Shown: positions 11,801 to 26,800, counted from the first letter of the stretch. The stretch: DNA of 64,000 bases from Nemertoderma westbladi (GCA_032718475.1 JAUCBJ010002756.1:1-64000); one strand, 5' to 3'. Notes: generated from the letters alone by a model not told the origin. A program made the numbers and translations.

Positions 11801-14800
11801 TTAGTAACTTTATACGTACGGTTGGCGTTTGGTTAGTCGTTTAGTAACTTTATACGTACGGTTGGCGTTTGGTTAGTCGTTTAGTAACTTTATACGTACG
11901 GTTGGCGTTTGGTTAGGCGTTTGTAACTTTATATGTACGGTTGGTGTTTGGTTAGTCGTTTAGTAACTTTATACGTACGGTTGGCGTTTGGTTAGTGGTT
12001 TAGTAACTTTATACGTACAGTTGGCGTTTGGTTAGTCGTTTAGTAACTTTATACGTACGGTTGGCGTTTGGTTAGTCGTTTAGTAACTTTATACGTACGG
12101 TTGGCATTTGTAACTTTATACGTACGGTTGGCGTTTGGTTAGTCGTTTAGTAACTTTATACGTACGGTTGGCGTTTGGTTAGTCGTTTAGTAACTTTATA
12201 CGTACGGTTGGCGTTTGGTTAGTCGTTTAGTAACTTTATACGTACGGTTGGCGTTTGTAACTTTATACGTACGGTTGGCGTTTGTAACTTTATACGTACG
12301 GTTGGCGTTTGGTTAGACGTTTAGTAACTTTATACGTACGGTTGGCGTTTGTAACTTTATACGTACGGTTGTCGTTTGGTTAGACGTTTAGTAACTTTAT
12401 ACGTACGGTTGGCGTTTGGTTAGTCGTTTAGTAACTTTATACGTACGGTTGGCGTTTGTAGCTTTATACGTACGGTTGGCGTTTGGTTAGTCGTTTGGTA
12501 ACTTTATACGTATGGCTGGCGTTTGGTTAGTCGTTTAGTAACTTTATACGTACGGTTGGCGTTTGTAACTTTATACGTACGGTTGTCGTTTGGTTAGACG
12601 TTTAGTAACTTTATACGTACGGTTGGCGTTTGGTTAGTCGTTTAGTAACTTTATACGTACGGTTGGCGTTTGGTTAGTCGTTTAGTAACTTTATACGTAC
12701 GGTTGGCGTTTGGTTAGTCGTTTAGTAACTTTATACGTACGGTTGGCGTTTGGTTAGTCGTTTAGTAACTTTATACGTACGGTTGGCGTTTGGTTAGTCG
12801 TTTAGTAACTTTATACGTACGGTTGAGGTTTGGTTAGTCGTTTAGTAACTTTATACGTACGGTTGGCGTTTGGTTAGTCGTTTAGTAACTTTATACGTAC
12901 GGTTGGCGTTTGGTTAGTCGTTTAGTAACTTTATACGTACGGTTGGCGTTTGGTTAGGCGTTTGTAACTTTATATGTACGGTTGGTGTTTGGTTAGTCGT
13001 TTAGTAACTTTATACGTACGGTTGGCGTTTGGTTAGTGGTTTAGTAACTTTATACGTACGGTTGGCGTTTGGTTAGTCGTTTAGTAACTTTATACGTACG
13101 GTTGGCGTTTGGTTAGTCGTTTAGTAACTTTATACGTACGGTTGGCATTTGTAACTTTATACGTACGGTTGGCGTTTGGTTAGTCGTTTAGTAACTTTAT
13201 ACGTACGGTTGGCGTTTGGTTAGTCGTTTAGTAACTTTATACGTACGGTTGGCGTTTGGTTAGTCGTTTAGTAACTTTATACGTACGGTTGGCGTTTGTA
13301 ACTTTATACTTACGGTTGGCGTTTGGTTAGTCGTTTAGTAACTTTATACGTACGGTTGAGGTTTGGTTAGTCGTTTAGTAACTTTATACGTACGGTTGGC
13401 GTTTGGTTAGTCGTTTAGTAACTTTATATGGACGGTTGGCGTTTGGTTAGTCGTTTAGTAACTTTAACGTACGGTTGTCGTTTGGTTAGTCGTTTAGTAA
13501 CTTTATACGTACGGTTGTCGTTTGGTTAGACGTTTAGTAACTTTATACGTACGGTTGGCGTTTGGTTAGTCGTTTAGTAACTTTATATGGACGGTTGGCG
13601 TTTGGTTAGTCGTTTAGTAGCTTTATACGTACGGTTGGCGTTTGTAACTTTATACGTACGGTTGGCGTTTGGTTAGATGTTTAGTAACTTTATACGTACG
13701 GTTGAGGTTTGGTTAGTCGTTTAGTAACTTTATACGTACGGTTGGCGTTTGGTTAGTCGATTAGTAACTTTATACGTACGGTTGGCGTTTGGTTAGTCGT
13801 TTAGTAACTTTATACGTACGGTTGGCATTTGTAACTTTATACGTACGGTTGGCGTTTGGTTAGTCGTTTAGTAACTTTATACGTACGGTTGGCGTTTGTA
13901 ACTTTATACTTACGGTTGGCGTTTGGTTAGTCGTTTAGTAACTTTATACGTACGGTTGGCGTTTGTAACTTTATACGTACGGTTGGCGTTTGTAACTTTA
14001 TACGTACGGTTGGCGTTTGTAACTTTATACGTACGGTTGGCGTTTGGTTAGACGTTTAGTAACTTTATACGTACGGTTGGCGTTTGGTTAGTCGTTTAGT
14101 AGTAATTTTATACGTGCGGTTGGCGTTTGGTTAGACGTTTAGTAACTTTATACGTACGGTTGGCGTTTGGTTAGTCGTTTAGTAACTTTATACGTGCGGT
14201 TGGCGTTTGGTTAGTCGTTTAGTAACTTTATACGTACGGTTGTCGTTTGGTTAGACGTTTAGTAACTTTATACGTACGGTTGGCGTTTGGTTAGACGTTT
14301 AGTAACTTTATACGTACGGTTGGCGTTTGGTTAGTCGTTTAGTAACTTTATACGTACGGTTGGTGTTTGGTTAGACGTTTAGTAACTTTATACGTACGGT
14401 TGGCGTTTGGTTAGTCGTTTAGTAACTTTATACGTACGGTTGGCGTTTGGTTAGTCGTTTAGTAACTTTATACGTACGGTTGGCGTTTGGTTAGACGTTT
14501 AGTAACTTTATACGTACGGTTGGCGTTTGGTTAGTCGTTTAGTAACTTTATACGTGCGGTTGGCGTTTGTTTAGTCGTTTAGTAACTTTATACGTACGGT
14601 TGTCGTTTGGTTAGACGTTTAGTAACTTTATACGTGCGGTTGGCGTTTGGTTAGTCGTTTAGTAACTTTATACGTGCGGTTGGCGTTTCGTTAGTCGTTT
14701 AGTAACTTTATACGTACGGTTGTCGTTTGGTTAGTCGTTTAGTAACTTTATACGTACGGTTGGCGTTTGGTTAGTCGTTTAGTAACTTTATACGTACGGT

Positions 14801-17800
14801 TGGCGTTTGGTTAGTCGTTTAGTAACTTTATACGTACGGTTGGCGTTTGGTTAGACGTTTAGTAACTTTATACGTACGGTTGGCGTTTGGTTAGTCGTTT
14901 AGTAACTTTATACGTGCGGTTGGCGTTTGGTTAGTCGTTTAATAACTTTATACGTACGGTTGTCGTTTGGTTAGACGTTTAGTAACTTTATACGTACGGT
15001 TGGCGTTTGGTTAGACGTTTAGTAACTTTATACGTACGGTTGGCGTTTGGTTAGTCGTTTAGTAACTTTATACGTACGGTTGGTGTTTGGTTAGACGTTT
15101 AGTAACTTTATACGTACGGTTGGCGTTTGGTTAGTCGTTTAGTAACTTTATACGTACGGTTGGCGTTTGGTTAGTCGTTTATTAGTAACTTTATACGTAC
15201 GGTTGGCGTTTGGTTAGTCGTTTAGTAACTTTATACGTACGGTTGGCGTTTGGTTAGTCGTTTAGTAACTTTATACGTACGGTTGGCGTTTGGTTAGACG
15301 TTTAGTAACTTTATACATACGGTTGGCGTTTGGTTAGTCGTTTAGTAACTTTATACATACGGTTGGCGTTTGGTTAGTCGTTTAGTAACTTTATACGTAC
15401 GGTTGGTGTTTGGTTAGACGTTTAGTAACTTTATACGTACGGTTGTCGTTTGGTTAGACGTTTAGTAACTTTATACGTACGGTTGGCGTTTGTAACTTTA
15501 TACGTACGGTTGGCGTTTGGTTAGTCGTTTAGTAACTTTATACGTACGGTTGGCGTTTGGTTAGTCGTTTAGTAACTTTATACGTACGGTTGGCGTTTGG
15601 TTAGTCGTTTAGTAACTTTATACGTACGGTTGGCGTTTAGTTAGTCGTTTAGTAACTTTATACGTACGGTTGGCGTTTGGTTAGTCGTTTAGTAACTTTA
15701 TACGTACGGTTGGTGTTTGGTTAGTCGTTTAGTAACTTTATACGTACGGTTGGTGTTTGGTTAGTCGTTTAGTAACTTTATACGTACGGTTGTCGTTTGG
15801 TTAGACGTTTAGTAACTTTATACGTACGGTTGGCGTTTGTAACTTTATACGTACGGTTGGCGTTTGGTTAGTCGTTTAGTAACTTTATACGTACGGTTGG
15901 CGTTTGGTTAGTCGTTTAGTAACTTTATACGTACGGTTGGTGTTTGGTTAGTCGTTTAGTAACTTTATACGTACGGTTGGCGTTTGGTTAGTCGTTTAGT
16001 AACTTTATACGTACGGTTGGCGTTTGGTTAGTCGTTTAGTAACTTTATACGTACGGTTGGCGTTTGGTTAGTCGTTTAGTAACTTTATACGTACGGTTGG
16101 TGTTTGGTTAGTCGTTTAGTAACTTTATACGTACGGTTGGCGTTTGGTTAGTCGTTTAGTAACTTTATACGTACGGTTGGCGTTTGTAAATTTATACGTA
16201 CGGTTGGCGTTTGTAACTTTATACGTACGGTTGGCGTTTGGTTAGACGTTTTGGAATATTCGGCTCAGGTGGCTGCGGTTCCGGCGAAGGTATCGGTGTC
16301 GGTTCCAATGACAACGGCGGTGGTGGCAGTGGAGGTGGAGATAGGGGTGGAGGCGTTGGAAGCCTCCGAGGAGGAGATGGGAGCCGAACTGGAGGAGGCG
16401 GAGGAGGTGGAGAAGCCGGCTTCGGCTAAATATGGTTGAAACAACATTAATGACAATAAGGTATTATATATATACAAAGTACAAAGATTTTAAATTATAT
16501 TTAGGAAGCCTAATAATTAATGGCAGTGATTTTTTATGTCCTTTTTTTTACTTTTTTTGTCCTCCTTTTTTTATTAATTGTGCATAATGACTTTTGTTGT
16601 CCCTTTAATGACTTTTGTTGTCCTTTTAATGACTTTTTATGTATGTATTTCTTCAAACTGTCAGACTGCTGATTTCTGGACTGTCAGACAGTTGATTTCA
16701 ACATCCCTATGCCAAAACATTCAAAATTTGTTGATTTCTGGTCTGTCGGACAGTTGGTTTCACTATGCCTGTGCCAAAACATTCCATGATTCCGTGATTT
16801 ATAGACTATGAGATAGATTTCCATATGCGCCTGTGGTAAAAGACTCTAAATTTAATAGTTTGTGGTTGTTGTCGATAATCGATTACCACATGACGTAGCA
16901 AAACACTCATTTTATAGCCAAAAACAATTACCAATTGATGGAAAGGAGCAGGTTAAGGCCGGATTTTCTAACCAAAACAATAAACAGTCACTTTACCAAA
17001 TGAAGGAAAGGAGCAGGTTACAGAGGTGGGCCTTTCTAACCAAAACAATAAACAATCATTTAACTAATTGAGGGAAAGGACCGGGTTACAGAGGCGGGAT
17101 TTTCTAACCAAAACAATAAACGATCATTTAACTAACTGAGGGAAAGGGGCAGGTTACAGAGGCGGAATTTTCTAACCAAAACAATAAACGATTATTTAAC
17201 TAATTGAGGGAAAGGGGCAGGTTACAGAGGCGGGATTTTCTAACCAAAACAATAAACATTCACTTTACTAAATGAAGGAAAGGAGCAGGTGACAGAGGCG
17301 GGCCTTTCTATCCAAAACAATAAACGGTCACTTTACCAAATCAGGGAAAGGAGCAGGTTACAGAGACGGGATTTTCTAACCAAAGCAATAAACGATAACA
17401 TTACCAATTGAGATAAAGGAGCAGGTTACATAGGCGGGTTTTTCTAACCAAAACAATAAACAGTCACTTTACCAAATCAGGGAAAGGAGCAGGTTTCAGA
17501 GACGGGATTTTCTAACCAAAACAATAAACGATCACTTAACTAATTGAGGGAATGGAGCAGGTTACAGAGGCGGGATTTTCTAACCAAAACAATAAACGAT
17601 CACTTAACTAATTGAGGGAAAGGAGCAGGTTACAGAGGCGGGATTTTCTAACCAAAACAATAAACGATCACTTAACTAATTGAGGGAAAGGAGCAGGTTA
17701 CAGAGGAGGAATTTTCTAACCAAAACAATAGACGATCATTTAACTAATTGAGGGAAAGGGGTAGGTTACAGATGCGGAATTTTCTAACCAGAACAATAAA

Positions 17801-20800
17801 CGATCACTTAACTAATTGAGGGGAAGGAGCAGGTTACAGAGGCGGGATTTTCTAACCAAAACAATAAACGATCATTTAACTAATTGAGGGAAAGGGGCAG
17901 GTTACAGAGGCGGAATTTTCTAACCAAAACAATAAACGATCATTTAACTAATTGAGGGAAAGGGGCAGGTTACAGAGGCGGGATTTTCTAACCAAAACAA
18001 TAAACGGTAACTTTGCCAAATCAGGGAAAGGAGCAGGTTACAGAGGCGGGATTTTCTAACCAAAACAATAAACGATCACTTAACTAATTGAGGGAAAGGA
18101 GCAGGTTACAGAGGCGGGATTTTCTAACCAAAACAATAAACGATCATTTAACTAATTGAGGGGAAGGGGTAGGTTACAGAGGCGGAATTTTCTAACCAAA
18201 ACAATAAACGATCATTTAACTAATTGAGGGAAAGGAGCAGGTTACAGAGGCGGGATTTTCTAACCAAAACAATAAACGATGACTTAACTAATTGAGGGAA
18301 AGGAGCAGGTTACAGAGGCGGGATTTTCTAACCAAAACAATAAACATTCACTTTACTAAATGAAGGAAAGGAGCAGATGACAGAGGCGGGCCTTTCTATC
18401 CAAAACAATAAACGGTCACTTTACCAAATCAGGGAAAGGAGCAGGTTACAGAGACAGGACTTTCTAACCAAAACAATAAACGATAATTTAACTAATTGAG
18501 GGAAAGAGGCAGGTTACAGAGGCGGGATTTTCTAACCAAAACAATAAACAGTCATTTTGCTAAATGAAGGAAAGGAGCAGGTTACAGAGGCGGGCCTTTC
18601 TAACCAAAACAATAAACGGTAACTTTACCAAATAAGGGAAAGGAGCAGGTTACAGAGGCGGGATTTTCTAACCAAAACAATAAACAGTCACTTTACTAAA
18701 TGAAGGAAAGGAACAGGTTACAGAGGCGGGCCTTTCTAACCAAAACAATAAACTTTACCAATTCAGGGAAAGGAGCAGGTTACAGAGGCGGGATTTTCTA
18801 ACCAAAACAACCGGTCAGCCGGTAGGCCTACCAGTACCGTATTTAAATGGTAGGCTACACAGTAGGCCTACACAGCAGTACCGGTGCCGGTACCGGTACT
18901 AAAATACTTAAAATACCTGCTTTATACCTACATCTGTACATGCAATACTACAAAATAGTGCTCTATATACTAATACCGGTACTGATAGTCTGAGAGAACA
19001 GCAGTAGAGAAACCGGTAGCATGGAACCTAACGGTAAATTTCTGGAGGACATAAAAGGTCAAAAAAAAAGCTAATACCGGTACTGATAGCCTGAGAAAAC
19101 AGCAGTAGAGAAACCGGTAGCATGGAACCTAACGGTAGATTTCTGGAGGACATAAAAAGTCAAAAAAAGGACAAAAAAAGGATTTAAACGGACAATAAAA
19201 ATTATTGTGATAATTAATCTTGCACTAATACTATTTCAGAGTGAGGTTAATTATACGCCAAACGGTCATGAGGGATATAAAGCTATTTTATTTCCATGTA
19301 ATAAAGAAACTATAATGCCAGATAGCCTACAGTTAAACGTAACTTGTATTACATCCAGTATGCTGCCAATTGGGTGAAAGCCACTTTTGCGCAAATAAAT
19401 CAATATCCACCACGCTTCTCAATGTTGGTCCCTTAACAGGTCAAACCAATTAAAAGTATAACAACTACCACGAAGATCAACACAATGTATTCTAGGACCA
19501 TCATCCAATCCATACTTAGCTCTCTCTGACAGGGAGGACAATAATGACAGGGTATTGCCTGATAACTTTATAGAAGTAAAAGTGTCTGAGTCTGTACTCC
19601 CAGATATTCCCATTGGCGATATCTCTTTTGCAGAAGTGAAGGCTGCTGCAAAGAGCATTAAGACCAATCGTGCCAGTGGAGTAGATGGTGTTCCCCCTGA
19701 GGTCTTTAAAATACCTGAGTGTTTAAAGCTCATCTATCCCATCATAGTAGACACGTACCGAACAACAAGAGTCCCACAAGAAATGAAAACAAATAAGTTG
19801 GTGCCAGTTCCCAAGAAGGGCAACCTAACACTCTATGGTTCTTTTCGGGGAATCTCATTGATCTCGATTGCTGCAAAGCTATACAATAGGATTCTATTAA
19901 ATCGCATCAGGGATCCCATTGAGAGACTGCTCCGTGGAAATCAGAATGGGTTCCGTAAAGGTCGTGGGACCATGGAGCCCATTTTGGCACTTAGAAGGAT
20001 AATTGAAGAGTTATCAAAAAAGAAAGACAGGCATCTGGCTGTTATCTTTGTTGACTTCTTCAAGGCCTTTGATTCAGTCTCTCGCTCACGTATGTTCAGC
20101 ATACTTTCATTATATGGGATTCCTGATGAAATTATTGCAGCAATCAGATCAGTATACGATGGTTCAACAACATTTGTGTCTACTGTTGACGGTGACACAG
20201 AACCATTTGAAGTGTTATGGGGCGTCCTCCAAGGAGACACACTTGCACCATTCTTGTTCATTATTGTGGTTGACTATGTTCTACGCATGTCCTTAGATCA
20301 TTATAATGATGATGGGGTGATGATAACTCCACCTACTGGCTCCAGAAGTCGAGGAAATCCTGCCAAGTACCTAACTGATCTAGACTTTGCTGATGACTTA
20401 GGAGTACTCTCAGAATCATTAGAGGGAGCCCAACGGCTCCTCAGCTCATTAGAACATGCTGCTTCTAGTGTTGGTCTTTTTATTAACTCCAGAAAGACCA
20501 AAATTCTGACAGTTAACTTTGAAAGTCCTCAGAAAGTCTCTGATCGGATGAGCATAAGCTCAAAGGATGGTATGCTGGAGCATGTGGACGACTTCTGTTA
20601 CCTGGGATCATGGATCCGGAAGTCAAGTGAGGACCTTCGAATACGTAAGGGAAAGGCATGGGCAGCCTTGAATAGGCTTTCCAGGATTTGGAAGTCACCC
20701 AGAATTAATCGGAAACTTAAGGTCCGATTATTTAGAGCAGCAGTAGTTCCAGTACTCCTCTACGGGAGTCCATGCTGGGCTCTAACTGCTGAGGACACCA

Positions 20801-23800
20801 AATCTCTGGATGGCACTTTCACAAGAATGCTACGCCGGGTTCATTGTGTCAAGTACAATGCACACATCTCCAACCAGACACTATATAACATTGGAGGTGT
20901 CTCATTGGTTCCCCCAAGCTTGACACTAGAACAAAATCGCCTCCGCTTTGCAGGACATTGCTTTCGCCGTGAGGATCAGCCAGTGCATAATCTTGTACTT
21001 TGGCAGCCTCATGGAGTGAATAAGCATGGTGGACAGCCCATGACTTTCTTGAGACGCATCTTAAAGGACACTGGCCTTAAAGATGCGGATGATCTAGCAA
21101 ATGTCATGGGTGATAGGGAGTTGTGGCGGTGCAATTTTGTTGACAAGCCGGCACAGCATTCTTAAAAATGCAGCTGCAATGCAGCATGCCGATCCTAGTA
21201 GTAGTAGTAGTATACTTAGCTCTCTCTGATACCGATATTTACTACAAACAACGCCTATTAGACATTCACATCCTACCGCTAGTCCTACACATTGAAATAC
21301 ACGACCTTCTCTAATGTTATCCAAAATTATAGATCCTGACCCAACTACCGGCCAAACGGCGACGCTAATCTCCCAGCAACCCGTGGTCCCAAACGCCGAC
21401 ACTCCTCGGCGTGACTGCCGGTCATTAACGACTCCGTACTCGACGGGAGTCGACGCGAACCAAACTGGGTTCTACAACACAAATCTTCGGATTAATCCTA
21501 ACCCAACTACTGGCCAAACGGCGACGCTAATCTCCCAGCAACCCGTGGTCCCAAACGCCGACACTCCTCGGCGTGACCGCCGGCCATTAACGACTCCGTA
21601 CTCGACGGGAGTCGACGCGAACCAAACTGGGTTCTACAACACAAATTTTCGGATTAATCCTAACCCAACTACCGGCCAAACGGCGACGCTAATCTCCCAA
21701 CAACCCGTGGTCCCAAACGCCGACACTCCTCGGCGTGACCGCCGGCCATTAACGACTCCGTACTCGACGGGAGTCGACGCGAACCAAACTGGGTTCTACA
21801 ACACAAATTTTCGGATTAATCCTAACCCAACTACCGGCCAAACGGCGACGCTAATCTCCCAACAACCCGTGGTCCCAAACGCCGACACTCCTCGGCGTGA
21901 CCGCCGGCCATTAACGACTCCGTACTCGACGTGAGTCGACGCGAACCAAACTGGGTTGTCCAACCCAAATCCTTGGATTAATCCCAACCCAACTACCGGC
22001 CAAATGGCGACGCTAATCTCCCAGCAACCCGTGGTCCCAAACGCCGACACTCCTCGGCGTGACCGCCGGCCATTAACGACTCCGTACTCGATGGGAGTCG
22101 ACGCGAATCAAACTGGGTTTTCCAACCCAAATCCTCGGATAGATCCTGACCCAACTACCGGCAAAACGGGGACGCCAATCGCACTGCAACCTGTGGATTC
22201 CAACGCCGACACCCCACGTATTACAAATGGACCAATTTTCTCCGGAAGATCTACAATGCGTCCACTATTCAAGAGACCTATGGGAGTTCTCCCTCCTGTA
22301 ACAGATGATCTACCGGTGGAAGCAATGATTAAAGAAACGAACGAGGCCATCGACACAGTTGATACGGAATCATGTAGGAAGCAACATAAGAACAATTTCC
22401 CGCCGAAGCAACGCAAGGCTCTGAAGGAACTTATTGACCTCAGAGATACGTTATATTTCGGGAGGGGAGATAAAACTGGGAATGTAATTGTCCTTAATTT
22501 AGAGGAAAAAGACAATGAGTGCAATAGGATTCTGGGAGATCATACAGTCTATAAGCTGTTATCATGTGACCCCACCCCTGAATTTACTAAAATATTAACG
22601 GCGCTAATAAATTCCGTAAAAATCTAAAATTCCATACGCAAGTTTTCATTTAATCCCCAAAAACCCACTTATGAGCTATATATGGCTTACCTGGAAGGAT
22701 CATAAGCCGATAGACCAGCGGATCCACTGGGATAATGGTAAAATAATACCTAAAGGTCGCCCGATTATAGCCTCCACCTTTTCATTAACAGCCCCCCTAT
22801 CTAAATTTTGTCATTCCATTCTATCCCCAATTATGGTATCCTTACAGTCGTATGTTCCAAGTTCTTACGCATTCAAATCCAGCATACCACCCATAGTAGA
22901 TGGAGATATCACCATGGTTACATTAGACATCGTGGACAGGTTCACGAATATAGATTTAGATCTTGGTTGCGCTGCACTTTTAGCAGCCTTAGAGGAGGAC
23001 ACTACACTAGAAGGTAGAACTTCTCTAACTTGTGGTGAAATTGTATCACTGGTGCGATTTGTTTTAACTCACAATTATTTCCAGTACAGAAATAAGATAT
23101 ATTTACAGATTAAGGGTGGTGCAATGGGGGGCAGTGTGTCTGTTGCCTACTCATGTATAGCGGTGTCACGTTTAGAACTACACTTTATAAGTACTTTTAT
23201 TTACCCTCCCATTTTCTACCGTAAAGTAGTAGACGATGGTTTCTTATTGTTCAATAAGTTTTTAAATGTTAGTGATATTGAAGTAATTTTAGCTAATGCT
23301 AATAATGCCTCAGTCGCACTATACAATAATAGCGATATCAAGTATACCGCTGAATTCTCTTCAGAAAGTATTACTTTTCTAGATATGACTATAACCGTAA
23401 TTAATAATATGTTAATTGTATCGCCTTATAAAAAGCCATGTAGTAACAAGGTCCCCATTAACTTCAACAGTGCACATGGACCCATTATGCTTACTAACAT
23501 AGTTAAATGACAACTGTTACGACTTAGGAGACTGTCTGATAGACTCGAAGACTACGCAATATACCGGGATAAATACCTTGAAGGGTGTTTAACCCAAGGA
23601 TAACCCACACGTATAATCCGCTCACTACGACGTTGGGAACCGCAGGTTAACCCAACACCGGTTGAGCCTGTCGACACCTACTATTTAACAGTACCGCCCC
23701 AGTTCCTAATACCGATTGAGTCTGTGCTCACGAGTTTTACTCACTATCTAAAAAATATTAATCTAGTTGTTATTTCACAGCTAAAGCCTCGGTAATATAC

Positions 23801-26800
23801 TATTTACAAAGAATACCGTCCCCAAATTACCAGGTAAAGGAAATTTCCCATGCAAGACCAAGGGATGTCTTACCTGCCATTCAGTAACCAAAGATACCGA
23901 GACTCCATGGGGTGACACTATTCCAGAACGTTTCACGTGTAGGTCCACCAACGTGTTATATACGATAAGGTGCAAAGTTCATAGCGACCAATTTTATTTG
24001 GGCGAAACTATGCAACGATTACACCTCCGAATGAACAATCACCGCTCTAATATACGTAACCCCCCATGGTATCACACACACGTTGATGAAGTTATCACAC
24101 GACACGATGCACTCCTACTTAAGCACTTCGATACTTGTACACTTGATAATTTCAGCGTCACTGCCACTTTACACTGTAGAGATGACACACTACGTCTTGC
24201 TTATGAAAGCTGGTATATTAACACTTTACGTCCCCCACTAAATAAAGTTCTACCGCCAATATAATTCCACCCAGTATCATTCTTAATCTTGTAGTAAGAA
24301 TTTATTAATTTAATATTGGTGCTTATATCATACTATTATGCGTTAAATTCTGGTTTTCAAATCGTTTTCCAGTATTGGTGCTACTATATAAACGAACATT
24401 CCACTTCCAAACTAAAAGTTTTTATATTTTATTTTATTATTATTAATATTGTTGATTTCTTAATTAGTCTATTTGCTATATCCAACTACAGTTCATATCA
24501 GTTCCTTTCTCTACTCTAACTACTGTACTATCCGTGAATAAATTTAAATCATATAACTTTTAATTTCTAATATTGGTGCTTTCAATTAACTACAGTCGAT
24601 AATTTTCCAAATTTATTTCAGGTGCATATAGGTAGTTTCATTAGGTATGCAATTTAATGTATTAGCTAATTTATTAATTATCATTATTATTAATATTGGT
24701 GTCCCTACTTTAAAACTAATCCAATTACATTTATTTCCTAACTACAGTACTTTTACCGGTAGTGGCACGTGATTGGCTACTGTCCTGAGCAATACATTGT
24801 TTAGGCTGTACCGGTACCGGTCACTGTTCTGTATTTTGCAGTTGTGCCTGTATAAATTCAAATTTCTGTTCTTCTGTTATTCTAATAATCGCCTGAAGAA
24901 GGGTTTAGGCCCGAAAGGCCTCGCGAATAATAATAATACAAAACGTTTTTATTGCTGGGGAAGACCCTCTATCCTTAACATATTATAAATCTTCGTAAAT
25001 GGCAGACCCCCTAGCTGCAGCATGTCGACAATTTGGATTACTAAATAATCTAGTATGACCTATTTCGGGATACTTCTAATGACGACAGTCTGTGTGTACA
25101 CGTACATCTCCACACGCACAATCAGGAACGTGTTAGTCATCTAAATAAGTTGTGCAATGTGCTGATATTCAAAAAATATTGCATATTAATAACAATTATT
25201 GCAAAATTAATTGATTATTATTATTCTTCTATTATTTTCCGTCTATGGGTCAGTATAAGGGATATAAAGTAAATTACATTAATCTCTATTGAACTCCTTA
25301 TATCCTGACGGGATATAAAGATAAATCTTCAGGTAACTTTCCCTATAATTCGGTGATAAATATTTTTTTTTGGAAAACTAACATATAATTAGATAAACAT
25401 GAGCTGATACAGAGTACAGACCTTCGGTTTCTTCTTCTTCGGTTTGGGTTTTGGTTTGGGAGGTGGTGTTGCCACTTTTGGTGGCGGTGGCGTGGGGTCC
25501 CTGGGGGGTGTTGGGGTCCGAGGTCTAGGTGGTGTTGGTTCTAAAAATATATTATAATATCATTAATTATTACCAATATTTAACACAAACACATATAGTG
25601 ATTATAATTATTGATTTGATAAGAATTGAATGTTCATGACACGACGAACAGAGAGAACAAATGTAATTATTCATAGTAATGATAAACTACCTCGGGGCGG
25701 CGTTGGAGGTGGTGGTGTTGGTGGTGGTGGTGTTGGTGGCGGAGGTGTTGGTGGCCGCATGATTTCCTCGATTCCAGAGTCTGGCGATTCTATTCGAGGT
25801 GGTGGTGACGGTGTTGGCGGTTTCGGTTTCTGCGAATAAAAATGTCTTGGAGATATCCCTCAACATTTTTAAGCCGCGGTCAAATCTAATGTCTAATATT
25901 GTCCAATATTATGGCACACATTATAGCTCGTTAGATACAATTAACTTAAAGGTCTTTAGTTCACTTGACAGACTCATGTGTCCTCATGTGTATACGTTCT
26001 CACTGTAAACATTATCATAATATTATCATAATCTAAATGAAAATTTTATACAAAAAATTTCAGTCAATGACGGCTTCATACTCAAATAGTGTGAATCATG
26101 GCCTATTCAATATGTATGTAGTAGGTCATTGTGTGTACCTGACCTGTTAAGTAACACGTGTACACATTTCAAATTCTTCAAAATCATGTCCCTTTAGACA
26201 GTTAAAATAGTATCAATATCAAATTAGTATCAGTATCTGAGGGAATAGACCCCATGTCCTATTTTATTGTTTTAATATGAATATTACAATCCCTCTAAAG
26301 TCGTAGTTGTCAACATCATATAATCAATATCAAAGGCAGACTTTGAGAGTTTTGATCTACTAACCGGTTTAACGACAGGAGGCGGTGGAGGTGTGGCCGG
26401 TTTTGGGGGCGGCGGTTTTGCCGCCGGGGGTGGCGGCGGTGGCACCGGCTTTGGACGAGGTTTCACTGGTTTAGGCGGCGGCTCATCTTTTGGCGGCGGC
26501 TGCCAGAATTCGGTTTTCGCTTTGGGTTCCGGTTTCTTTCCGGTCCATTTTTTCGGAGCTATAAAAATAAGTAAATTATGTTAAATCCGCCACTAAATAA
26601 ATAATATAATTTATATATATAATAAAATTAATTAATATAATAATAAGATATTAATTTAGATAATATATATTTATCGTTACGTCACTAATACGTCACTTAC
26701 CTTGATAATCGGCCTCTCCTCGTTTTATTTCGATGAATTCGGTTGGTTTCTTTGATTCGATCTTTTTCATTTCGTCGAATTCAAACTCAAATTTTCGGTC

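Larger units (their letters stand above)
21230..24290 (+). mobile_element. Penelope-like retroelement with GIY-YIG domain (decayed)
   Basis: In order there is a 5' coding region with six 162-bp tandem repeats (21341-22190), the N-terminal region of a Penelope reverse transcriptase (22310-22627), the RT core (22671-23510), a degenerate linker, and a Cys-rich motif plus GIY-YIG nuclease (about 23790-24264). The frame is broken at several places, including TGA at about 21932, TAA at 22625, a frameshift before 22671 and stops after 23508. It is therefore inactive. It lies in an intron of the large gene, and LINE A is inserted in its 5' part. Confidence 0.85.

Noticed and set aside
6896-16250. CRISPR-like array
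   Set aside because: Units are contiguous with no unique spacers, and the setting is a eukaryotic intron.
16238-16477. Gly-rich plus-strand frames and a Ser/Thr-rich minus frame
   Set aside because: They are shadows of the proline-rich minus-strand exon at 16229-16425, which has matching splice sites and phase.
26393-26584. Gly-rich plus-strand frame
   Set aside because: Antisense shadow of the proline-rich exon at 26365-26558.
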